Shown here: piece after piece, positions 7,139-14,887 of the stretch
Numbering within the stretch: the first letter of the stretch is position 1
Layout: every line of letters begins with the position of its first letter
Assembly (NCBI GenBank): GCA_022843585.1
Contig: JALHNJ010000004.1
Location: 165,869-229,868, forward strand
Length of the DNA stretch: 64,000 nucleotides
Direction: 5' to 3'
Origin: Chitinophagaceae bacterium
GTDB taxonomy: Bacteria > Bacteroidota > Bacteroidia > Chitinophagales > Chitinophagaceae
Program-made: the position numbers and the translations under genes
The notes under the pieces: generated by a model
What the model saw: only the letters and a program-made list of their open reading frames with translations
Told to the model about the DNA's origin: nothing
Databases searched by the model: none

Positions 7139-10063
7139 TTACATCTCCACTCCCAACGCCGTATAAATCGCATCCTGTATCTTTCCCCTGATCAACATCT
7201 GACCAAGTTTATTATTATTTCTTGTGGGGAAAACTCTGTTTGATAAAAAGATATACACTAAGTCCTGTTTCGGATCTACCCACACACAGGTGCCGGTAAA
7301 ACCAGTATGACCATAGGTTTCGGGAGATGCCAGGGAAGCAGGATAGGGCTCTTTGCGAAGTGTATTATCTTTTTCAGGTTTATCAAAACCTAAACCACGA
7401 CGGCTAATTTTACTATTATAAGAAGTGAAGAGTTTTATTGTTTCTGCTTTTAAATATCGTTCGCCATTTAGTACACCACCATTCAATAACATTTGATATA
7501 ACAATGACAAATCATACGCATTAGAAAATAATCCTGCATGGCCGGATACACCGCCAAACATGGAAGCTCCCTCATCATGCACATATCCCCTTGCTGTTTG
7601 CTGACGAAAATGTTTCTCCGTTTCAGTTGGCACTAAACATTCCATTGAAAAACGTTTAGTGGGATTGAAACCGGTTGACATCATTCCAATTTTATCATAA
7701 AAATTTCGCTTTGTATATTGATCCAGGGTAAGACCTGATACTTCCTGTATAATTCTTCCCAAGAATATAAAATCATTATCACTGTACACATATTTATTTT
7801 TGGCAGTTAGGGGGCTTTTCAAAATACGCTGCCACATCGTATCCTGCCAATCATTCCGCATATACATATTCTCTGCCACCTTTACGGTATAACCGGGCTT
7901 CGGTTTATCAGAATAAAAACCGGGTTTTGGAATACCAGTAGCTACATCAATTGTTTCTTTATAAAAAACAATAAATGGGTGAAGCCCTGCCTGGTGCAAT
8001 AAAATATCTTTAATAGTAAGCTTAGCTTTATCTGTTCCCTTCGTCCAGGGTAGATAATCACCAATGGTTTTATCCAGTTCAATCAGCCCTTCTTCATACA
8101 TCTTCATTATAGAAACGGTAGTGGCAGAAATTTTGGTTACAGACGCCAGGTCAAAAATACTTTCTGCACTCATCATCGGGGAAGATGCATCAAACTCATA
8201 ATTACCAAATGCTTTATGATAAATGATTTCTCCTTTATGTGCTGCTAATACTACACAGCCCGGAAAAGCTTTTTTGGCAATCCCATCCAATGCGATAGAG
8301 TCAATCGTCGTTAATTTTTTTTTTATTTCTTCTTTTGTTGGCTTTACCGGGCCATAAACAATACCGTCGCCAAATTTGTACTGGCAAACCGTAACGGGTA
8401 ATTTCCCCTTTGCTTTAATCTTACCTTGTAATAGATCAGCAGCAGCTTGTTGCGTAATTGCATCATCCTGATAGCAGGCTACTAGTGTGTATGCATCACA
8501 AAAGTTTTTTGTAGCTAATACATTTCCAAAAGTTAGAGTGATCGTTTTAATAAAATTCAGGTCTTTGTATAGTTTAAGTGCTGCAGCGGTAAGGCCAAAA
8601 TTATTAGCCGGGCGAAGTGAGTAATTATGAACTCCTATTACAATTGCATCATACTTGCCATCCTTCTGCACTTCTTTCACAATTTCATCTGCTTTCTCTT
8701 TTCCTTCATTGTAAGAAAAATAAAAAACATCAGCACCAAAATCACTCTTCATTCTTTTACCAAAATCGTTTAGCTCTTTAGTGCCAATAGCAATGTAGGC
8801 TACTTTCTTTTGTTTGTCGGTCAATGGTACTTGTGCATAATCAGTTCTTGAAGCCTTCATGCCTCCTTGCGAAAGAATAGTAATACTATGCTCCGCCACT
8901 TCCGCTCTAATTGCATCCGTATTGGCATTAATATCCACCAGTAGATTATTGGTATCAACCCACTGTGTTTTATTTAATCCTAAATCGAACTTGGCGATCA
9001 ACACTTTTTTTACTTTTTGATTTACATCTTCCCAGGTTAACCTATTTTCCGCAATAGCTTTTTTAATTGCTTCGATTGATGCTCCTACGTTTTCCGGAAG
9101 GCACAACATATCGTTCCCTGCTATCAAAGATTCAACTGAAATTGTACCACCGGGAAAATATTTGGTAACGCCTTTCATTTCTAATGCATCGGTAAAAGTC
9201 AACCCCTGGTAGCCCATATCATTTCTCAACAGATCAGTTACACTTTTTTTAGAGATAGATGTTGCTCTATTAGCGGTATTATCAATAGAAGGAATTGATA
9301 AATGTGCAATCATTACACTTCCCACACCTGCATCAAACAATGCACGGAATGGAACCAACTCCATGGAATCTAATTGCTTTCTTGTTTTACTAATTACAGG
9401 TAAATCATAATGCGAGTCTACATCCACATCACCATGACCGGGAAAATGTTTGGCGCAAGCCATAATGCCCGCATCCTGCATTCCTTTCATATACGCTACA
9501 CCAAAACGGGAAACTTTTTCTTTGTCTTCTCCAAAAGAACGATAACCAATCACCGGATTGTTAGGATTATTATTGATATCAACAACTGGTGCATAGTTAA
9601 CATGCACACCAATTCGTTTACATTGTTCACCCACAGCCAATCCCATTTTGTATACGATATGTTCATCAGTCAACGAACCTAACGTCAATTGAAATGGAAA
9701 TTTGATTGCACTATCCAACCGCATACCCAATCCCCATTCTCCATCAATTGTAACCATCAGCGGAGTTTTTGCAATGCGCTGGTAATAATTAGTAAGATTC
9801 GCTTGCCGTATCGGGCCACCCTGGAAAAAACACAAAGCACCGACATTGTATTTTTCAATTTCACTTACCACTTTGGCCACATGGTCCGCACCTAGGTTGG
9901 AATGTGCTCTTACCACCATCAATTGGGCAATGCGCTGGTCTTCTGTAAGACTATTGAATACACTATCTACCCATTGAGCTTTGGTCAAACTACTTTTATA
10001 CTGTGCAGTAGAAACAAGTGGAGTAAAAAAAGCAATCGCAAGAGCCAGTTTTAAAAACTTCAT
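7139..10063 (-). CDS. Exported glycoside hydrolase family 3 / serine beta-lactamase-fold fusion
   Basis: 974 aa, signal peptide to about residue 20 (STAQ). Residues ~30-370 are a NagZ-like GH3 domain: KHFPGHG (205-211) followed by DSH (216-218), which supplies the Asp-His general acid/base dyad of NagZ, and TDALEMKG with the nucleophile Asp at 292. Residues ~390-560 resemble the GH3 C-terminal domain. Residues ~590-970 are a class C beta-lactamase/esterase fold: SVTK with Ser641, YSDN (760-763) and HTG (919-921) in the place of KTG. Together these suggest cleavage of N-acetylglucosaminyl bonds in peptidoglycan fragments plus a peptide- or ester-hydrolysing activity, in the periplasm. All catalytic residues appear intact. 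The exact substrate is inference. Confidence 0.9.
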   Translation of the reverse strand: MKFLKLALAIAFFTPLVSTAQYKSSLTKAQWVDSVFNSLTEDQRIAQLMVVRAHSNLGADHVAKVVSEIEKYNVGALCFFQGGPIRQANLTNYYQRIAKTPLMVTIDGEWGLGMRLDSAIKFPFQLTLGSLTDEHIVYKMGLAVGEQCKRIGVHVNYAPVVDINNNPNNPVIGYRSFGEDKEKVSRFGVAYMKGMQDAGIMACAKHFPGHGDVDVDSHYDLPVISKTRKQLDSMELVPFRALFDAGVGSVMIAHLSIPSIDNTANRATSISKKSVTDLLRNDMGYQGLTFTDALEMKGVTKYFPGGTISVESLIAGNDMLCLPENVGASIEAIKKAIAENRLTWEDVNQKVKKVLIAKFDLGLNKTQWVDTNNLLVDINANTDAIRAEVAEHSITILSQGGMKASRTDYAQVPLTDKQKKVAYIAIGTKELNDFGKRMKSDFGADVFYFSYNEGKEKADEIVKEVQKDGKYDAIVIGVHNYSLRPANNFGLTAAALKLYKDLNFIKTITLTFGNVLATKNFCDAYTLVACYQDDAITQQAAADLLQGKIKAKGKLPVTVCQYKFGDGIVYGPVKPTKEEIKKKLTTIDSIALDGIAKKAFPGCVVLAAHKGEIIYHKAFGNYEFDASSPMMSAESIFDLASVTKISATTVSIMKMYEEGLIELDKTIGDYLPWTKGTDKAKLTIKDILLHQAGLHPFIVFYKETIDVATGIPKPGFYSDKPKPGYTVKVAENMYMRNDWQDTMWQRILKSPLTAKNKYVYSDNDFIFLGRIIQEVSGLTLDQYTKRNFYDKIGMMSTGFNPTKRFSMECLVPTETEKHFRQQTARGYVHDEGASMFGGVSGHAGLFSNAYDLSLLYQMLLNGGVLNGERYLKAETIKLFTSYNSKISRRGLGFDKPEKDNTLRKEPYPASLASPETYGHTGFTGTCVWVDPKQDLVYIFLSNRVFPTRNNNKLGQMLIRGKIQDAIYTALGVEM

Positions 10064-10153
10064 AATACGGCAAATTGTAATGTTAACTAAGAGGCTTAAA
10101 ATTAACCCTTTTGATGCAAAGGTTTTGCGAAGAGTTGCTTAAAAATCAAATCG

Positions 10154-10161
10154 TTATTTTT
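10154..10161 (+). promoter_or_regulatory. Putative -7 box of mutL
   Basis: TATTTTTG, matching the Bacteroidota -7 consensus TAnnTTTG, 18 bases upstream of the GTG start of mutL. Confidence 0.5.
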
Positions 10162-10179
10162 GGCGGCTAAAGTAGAAAA

Positions 10180-12012
10180 GTGCCAGATAAGATTACATTA
10201 TTACCAGATAACATCGCTAACCAGATCGCTGCGGGAGAAGTTATTCAACGACCAGCCAGTGCTATTAAAGAATTGCTGGAAAATGCGGTAGATGCCGGAG
10301 CAACAGAAATCAAACTCCTTATTAATGATGCAGGAAAAGCATTGATACAGGTTATTGATAATGGCAGTGGCATGAGTGAAACCGATGCCCGCATGAGTTT
10401 TGAACGACATGCTACTTCCAAAATAAAAAGTATTGAAGATTTATTTCATATAAGAACGATGGGCTTTAGAGGCGAAGCATTGGCTTCTATTGCAGCGGTG
10501 GCACAAGTAGAATTGAAAACGAAAAGGGCGGAAGACGAAACCGGTATTTATATAGAAGTAGAAAATAGTGCTGTAAAAAAGCAAGAACCTATTGCTGCAC
10601 CCGTTGGTACCAGTATTGCGATGAAGAATTTATTCTTCAATGTGCCGGCCCGCAGAAATTTCTTGAAAAGCAATGCTGCTGAAATGCGGCATATTGTAGA
10701 TGAGTTTACAAGAGTGGCGATGTCATTCCCGGAAATTCTGTTTACACTTACGGCTAACAACCAACAACTATTTCATTTAGAAGCCGGTAGTTTAAAGCAG
10801 CGTATCGTTCAATTACTCGGTAATAATTACAATGCAAAACTGGTAACGGTTAAAGAAGAAACCGATTACATGAACATCTATGGTTTTGTGGGCAAACCGG
10901 AAACAGCAAAGAAAACAAGAGGCGATCAATACTTCTTTGTAAACAACCGTTTTATTAAAAGCCCTTATCTCAATCATGCGGTGATGAGTGCTTACCAGGA
11001 AATGATCCCAACGGATAGTTTCCCGATGTATGTACTCTTCATCGATCTAGATCCGGCAGTGGTGGATGTAAATGTTCATCCTACCAAACAGGAAATAAAA
11101 TTTGAGGATGAAAAAATAATTTACGCCTTTGTGCAAGCTGCAGTGAAGCATGCATTGGCACAATTTAGCGTAACACCCACTTTGGATTTTGATCTGGATG
11201 CATCTATACAACAATTATCATCCATACAACAACCTTTTACAGAAGAAAGAAAATCAGCAGCTTCATCCGGTTCTATTTTTAAAGGATTTACACAAAAACA
11301 CCAGGCGCATTTTATTGAGAAGAGTGATAAGAATGAGTTGAAGCATTGGAGAGATTTCTATGAGAGTCAGGAGACAGGAGTCGGGAGACAGGAGTCAACA
11401 CTAAAGAGCGTAGATACACTCCCGACTCATGACTCAAGACTACAGACTGATGGGGAGTTAACCCAACTACTCAACACTTACATCACTCTTCCATCAGCCA
11501 ACGGCTTCCTTCTCATTCACCAGCAAGCGGCGCATGAAAGAGTATTGTATGAACTATTGAAGACAGCAAGTAAAGACAAACCAGTGGCTACGCAACGGAG
11601 TATGTTTCCATCTACGTTGGAGTTAACCCCATCTGATGCAGCGGTAATGCAAGAAATCATCGGCGATTTACAACAACTGGGTTATACGATTGAACCTTTT
11701 GGCAAAAACACATTTGTTATACAAGGCACACCGGCTGATGTGGAAGCTGGTAATGAAAAACACATCATTGATATTTTACTGGAGCAATACAAGCATTTCA
11801 GCAACGAAGTAAAATTTTCTAAAAGAGAAAAACTCATCCGTTCATTAGCAAGACAACAAGCTATTAAAACCGGTGTTCGATTAACAGAAAGAGAAATGCG
11901 CCAATTGGTGAATGATCTTTTTGCCTGCGAACAATCCAATGCCACAATGGATGGAAACCCAACTTACTTAGAATTCAAACAAGAACAGCTCGAAAAAATG
12001 TTTGGGAAATAA
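10180..12012 (+). CDS. mutL: DNA mismatch repair protein MutL
   Basis: 610 aa with a GTG start, placed because MutL begins right at PDKITLLPDNIANQIAAGE. The GHKL ATPase motifs are intact: ELLENAVDAGA (Asn at 35), DNGSGM (60-65), TMGFRGEAL (93-101). The transducer domain runs to ~340 with VNVHPTKQEIKF. The C-terminal dimerisation domain begins near 428. Two features are odd. Residues ~395-424 of the linker are the translation of a heptamer repeat tract. The motif that carries the endonuclease in many MutL proteins, DQHA(x)2E(x)4E, reads HQQAAHERVLYE (447-458), and no CPHGRP motif is present near the C terminus. ATPase and MutS-coupling functions should be normal; nicking activity is doubtful. 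Confidence 0.97.
   Translation: MPDKITLLPDNIANQIAAGEVIQRPASAIKELLENAVDAGATEIKLLINDAGKALIQVIDNGSGMSETDARMSFERHATSKIKSIEDLFHIRTMGFRGEALASIAAVAQVELKTKRAEDETGIYIEVENSAVKKQEPIAAPVGTSIAMKNLFFNVPARRNFLKSNAAEMRHIVDEFTRVAMSFPEILFTLTANNQQLFHLEAGSLKQRIVQLLGNNYNAKLVTVKEETDYMNIYGFVGKPETAKKTRGDQYFFVNNRFIKSPYLNHAVMSAYQEMIPTDSFPMYVLFIDLDPAVVDVNVHPTKQEIKFEDEKIIYAFVQAAVKHALAQFSVTPTLDFDLDASIQQLSSIQQPFTEERKSAASSGSIFKGFTQKHQAHFIEKSDKNELKHWRDFYESQETGVGRQESTLKSVDTLPTHDSRLQTDGELTQLLNTYITLPSANGFLLIHQQAAHERVLYELLKTASKDKPVATQRSMFPSTLELTPSDAAVMQEIIGDLQQLGYTIEPFGKNTFVIQGTPADVEAGNEKHIIDILLEQYKHFSNEVKFSKREKLIRSLARQQAIKTGVRLTEREMRQLVNDLFACEQSNATMDGNPTYLEFKQEQLEKMFGK
11364..11448 (+). repeat. Heptamer-periodic repeat inside mutL (two opposed arms)
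   Basis: The left arm is five consecutive 7-mers, 11364-11398: GAGTCAG, GAGACAG, GAGTCGG, GAGACAG, GAGTCAA. After a 22-base spacer the right arm has four 7-mers ending GACT, 11421-11448: CCCGACT, CATGACT, CAAGACT, ACAGACT. The arms are inverted with respect to each other (GAGTCGGGAG at 11378-11387 against CTCCCGACTC at 11419-11428). A 12-base exact direct repeat (GAGACAGGAGTC, 11371 and 11385) lies within the left arm. An 18-base word of the right arm recurs exactly at 14846-14863. Confidence 0.9.
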
Positions 12013-12025
12013 ATGAGCTTAGTGT

Positions 12026-12116
12026 TGTCTTGCCGAGGAACGAGGCATCTCAAAGTTTGGAAGTTAATAATTACAATAATCTCTGAGACTCCTCCTTCGT
12101 CGGAGTGACAAGACCC
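12026..12116. repeat. Imperfect inverted-repeat element between mutL and the PBP4 gene
   Basis: The left arm (about 12026-12052, GTCTTGCCGAGGAACGAGGC..TCTCA) and right arm (about 12083-12116, ending GGAGTGACAAGAC) are imperfect inverses with ends GTCTTG/CAAGAC. It looks like the small, non-coding, interspersed repeat type seen between genes in many Bacteroidota. It sits at the 3' ends of two convergent genes, where it may also act as a terminator. Confidence 0.6.
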
Positions 12117-12118
12117 CG

Positions 12119-13648
12119 TTAATAACGGTTTCTTACCCCCACTAAAAACTTCTCCACCGCTTTTCTTACATCTGTTGCAGATGCCTGGTGATTATTGACC
12201 AAAGTAGAAAAAATAAGCAGCTTACCTTTTTTAGTATATAAGAAACCGCTGAAGGCAACAACACCAGAGAGAGTTCCTGTTTTGCCGAAAATAAATCCGC
12301 TTTCAGTTTTATAGTAACTGCTGATCGTTCCTTCTCCGCCGGTTGGAAAAACAACTTTGATACGATCCATACCAAATTCATTCTTCATTTTGTTGAGGAT
12401 AGCGACAAAATCTTGTGGTGTAAATAAATTATAGCGGCTAAGCCCTGAACCATCCACCCATCTTGGTTTTTGTGGCAGGTCTTTAAAATCTGTTTTGAGA
12501 ATAGTATCGATAATTTTTGCATCATTCATTACTCCCAGTTTTTCATTACTTACCATTAATAAAGATTGCTCCGCAAAAAAATTATCGCTGCGGCGCATCA
12601 TGTGTTTTAGGAGGGAGTCGGTGGGTTGTGAGTGAATTTTATGCCACTGCTTTATTCGCAGCAGTTGAGTCCTACAATCAGGACATATAAAAGTAAATGA
12701 AGTGTCGTCCTTTCTTGGGCGAATCGAACCAAATCTATATTTAAACTTATCAGATATAATTTCCGCAGTTGCCAAATGGCTGTTCTTCCAAGGTCCTTTA
12801 GTATCGCTAGTAACAAAGGGAACAGAACTATTTACAAATTTTCTATTTGTTTCTTTAAGCCAAAAAGTATTTTCTGATAGGTTTCTTGTAATTTCTATCA
12901 TAGGCTGCTTATCTAATATTGCCTCTCTTGAAACCAAGTAAGTATTAGCATTAACTATTGCATCAAAATAACGACTCTGTGTTTTAAACATGTTTGGTCT
13001 ACTAGACTGAATGTCATTTGTATCCTTTATATTTCTTTCTGAAACTGTATTTAGTTTTATATCAATAACATTCCCATAAATTGGCATTGTGCTTCTTTCC
13101 GCCATATAAGATGCATCATAATCAGTCCATGACCAACCACTGCCCCAAGGATTTTCTTGCCAAATTGTATCAAGAATTCCAACTCGTTCGCTATAATTAT
13201 TTGCTTTTAATGATAAAAAGTCCCACACTGGTTGATTTTTAAAATCTTCATGCAATAATGTCGGATCTCCCGTTGGTTGGAGTACTAATACCATTTCAGA
13301 AGAATCTTTTGCTTCAGAAAATCCATACCTCAACCCCACCAAAATATCCCCCAAGTATTTCATCGCAGCATAGCAAGTAGGAATTTTAGTATTACTGGCA
13401 GGTACAAAATATTTATCGCCCTGGTAATTGTATAAATACTTGTTTGTTTCAGGATCAAAAATGCTGATGCCGACATGTGCTGTTTCCAATGCTTTTGCAT
13501 CCAGCACATCGGCTTTTGCAGATTTGGCGATTTGTTTTTCTATGGAACAAGAAGACAGAAGAATGATGAATGATAAATGATGAATGATGAATTGCTTAAT
13601 ACACCTAAATAATTTCGTCTTCCTTGTAATGCTGAATTCATACTTCAT
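12119..13648 (-). CDS. dacB: PBP4-type D-alanyl-D-alanine carboxypeptidase/endopeptidase (peptidase S13), lipoprotein
   Basis: About 509 aa. Penicillin-binding motifs are in order: SxxK in PASNTKIPT near the N terminus, SxN in MRRSDNFFAEQ, KTG in FGKTGTLSG near the C terminus. The long insertion between the first two motifs is typical of PBP4. The start at 13648 (MKYEF) is chosen because AGGA precedes it by six bases and it avoids overlapping the upstream gene. The N terminus ends in a lipobox (IILLSSC), so it should be membrane-anchored, trimming or opening peptidoglycan cross-links. The hydrophobic core of the signal (FIIHHLSFII) is encoded by a heptamer repeat. It follows the oxidoreductase gene by 10 bases. 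Confidence 0.92.
   Translation of the reverse strand: MKYEFSITRKTKLFRCIKQFIIHHLSFIILLSSCSIEKQIAKSAKADVLDAKALETAHVGISIFDPETNKYLYNYQGDKYFVPASNTKIPTCYAAMKYLGDILVGLRYGFSEAKDSSEMVLVLQPTGDPTLLHEDFKNQPVWDFLSLKANNYSERVGILDTIWQENPWGSGWSWTDYDASYMAERSTMPIYGNVIDIKLNTVSERNIKDTNDIQSSRPNMFKTQSRYFDAIVNANTYLVSREAILDKQPMIEITRNLSENTFWLKETNRKFVNSSVPFVTSDTKGPWKNSHLATAEIISDKFKYRFGSIRPRKDDTSFTFICPDCRTQLLRIKQWHKIHSQPTDSLLKHMMRRSDNFFAEQSLLMVSNEKLGVMNDAKIIDTILKTDFKDLPQKPRWVDGSGLSRYNLFTPQDFVAILNKMKNEFGMDRIKVVFPTGGEGTISSYYKTESGFIFGKTGTLSGVVAFSGFLYTKKGKLLIFSTLVNNHQASATDVRKAVEKFLVGVRNRY
13561..13588 (-). repeat. Heptamer repeat encoding the PBP4 signal-peptide core
   Basis: Plus-strand 7-mers GAATGAT, GAATGAT, AAATGAT, GAATGAT (13561-13588), then the diverged GAATTGC. 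Read on the minus strand (ATCATTC units) they encode most of the hydrophobic stretch before the lipobox of the PBP4-like protein. Confidence 0.85.
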
Positions 13649-13658
13649 AATTCCTAAA

Positions 13659-14708
13659 TTAAAATGTAACAATTTTGCCAGAAGCAGAACTCTCCAAAGC
13701 TGCTTCTATTATTCTTGTATTTTTTATTCCATCGGCAGCCGGAACAGGATTTGCACCTTGCCCTCTTAACGCTTTATATACATCATCATAATAGCCCATG
13801 TAGTTGCCGGGAGATGATGTTGTTTCTTTACGAACCACTTCGCCATTTATTTCTGTATGCAATAATCCATCAGGTGATGATGGACCGGGACACCAGGTTT
13901 CTAATGATGGTTTTACTCCGGCTAATAATTGTTGCTCCTGCATATCGGAACGTTGTTGTAAAAAACTTCCTTTCATTCCATGCAATACATATGCATAGGT
14001 TGATTCTCTTGCTATCACTGTTGCTTTCAATCGAACCCTTAGGCGATCATAATAAAAAAGCATTTCAAAATAATCCGGCACGGCTACATCATCCCGCATT
14101 TTTATCAGGTCAGCAAATAATGCATTGGGAAAACCAAACAATTGAATGGCCTGGTCAACCAGATGCGGAGACAGATCAAACAAATTTCCGGCACCGGGCA
14201 TGGCTCCTTCCTTATGTTGCTTGCCGCCAAATGCAGGCCGGTAGCGGTCATAACGAATTTCTACTTCTCGTATTTCGCCCAATAAATTTTGCTCCACTAC
14301 ATTTTTTACAGCACGGTAGTCACCATCATAACGGCGGTTTTGATACACACTTAAAAACAAATTATTTTTTTCTGCCAAAGCCGTTAATTCTTCTGCTTCT
14401 TTTACGGTAATAGCAAATGGTTTTTCAATAACCATATTTTTCCCCGACTGCAATACCAGCTTCGCTTGTTCAAAATGCAAATGTGTCGGGGTATTCACCA
14501 CTATCAACTCCAACTCTTTATCGGCGCACAACTCTTCTACCGAACGATACAATTTTGAATTCGGGTATCGTTCTCTCGAATCAGTATTGTTTCTTTCAAC
14601 AATCGCTGCTAACTCATATCCCGGATGTGCTTCGAGAAATGGTGCATGAAATAATTTACCGCTCATACCGAAGGAACAGATACCAGTTTTTATTTTTGAT
14701 TTCGACAT
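13659..14708 (-). CDS. Gfo/Idh/MocA-family NAD(P)-dependent oxidoreductase
   Basis: 349 aa. An N-terminal Rossmann domain begins IKTGICSFGMSGK (~5-17) and contains the family motif VIEKPF (~94-99). The C-terminal alpha/beta substrate domain includes GAGNLFDLSPHLVDQ, whose Asp and His match the usual catalytic positions, and YDRYRPAFGGK. The layout resembles the YdgJ/scyllo-inositol dehydrogenase branch, acting on a sugar or polyol, but the substrate cannot be named. It is cytosolic and lies 10 bases upstream of the PBP4 gene on the same strand. Confidence 0.88.
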   Translation of the reverse strand: MSKSKIKTGICSFGMSGKLFHAPFLEAHPGYELAAIVERNNTDSRERYPNSKLYRSVEELCADKELELIVVNTPTHLHFEQAKLVLQSGKNMVIEKPFAITVKEAEELTALAEKNNLFLSVYQNRRYDGDYRAVKNVVEQNLLGEIREVEIRYDRYRPAFGGKQHKEGAMPGAGNLFDLSPHLVDQAIQLFGFPNALFADLIKMRDDVAVPDYFEMLFYYDRLRVRLKATVIARESTYAYVLHGMKGSFLQQRSDMQEQQLLAGVKPSLETWCPGPSSPDGLLHTEINGEVVRKETTSSPGNYMGYYDDVYKALRGQGANPVPAADGIKNTRIIEAALESSASGKIVTF

Positions 14709-14722
14709 ATCGTATTTATGTT

Positions 14723-14884
14723 GAGTAATGAACAGAACGATGAAGAGTGATTAATTTATTCTCTTCCACCGGAAGAAAATAAATTAACAGACCTTTGGTC
14801 GCAACGAAGATGCCATGAAAAACTAAAGCCTGGTACATAACAATTGACTCAAGACTACAGACTATGAACTCTGAACTCCGAATT
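14723..14884 (+). repeat. Dispersed composite repeat, copy 1
   Basis: It begins GAGTAATGAACAGAACGATG (14723 on), then a near-perfect hairpin (14751-14767 with 14771-14787, loop ACC), a middle part with GGTCGCAACGAAGATG and TGGTACATAA, and a heptamer tract 14843-14884 (ATTGACT, CAAGACT, ACAGACT, ATGAACT, CTGAACT, CCGAATT). The order of parts matches copy 2 after pheS read in the opposite orientation. It fills the gap between two minus-strand genes. Confidence 0.75.
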
Positions 14885-14887
14885 GTC

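Noticed and set aside
13715-14410. 231-codon plus-strand open frame
   Set aside because: It lies antisense to the Gfo/Idh/MocA oxidoreductase gene, which has clear family motifs.
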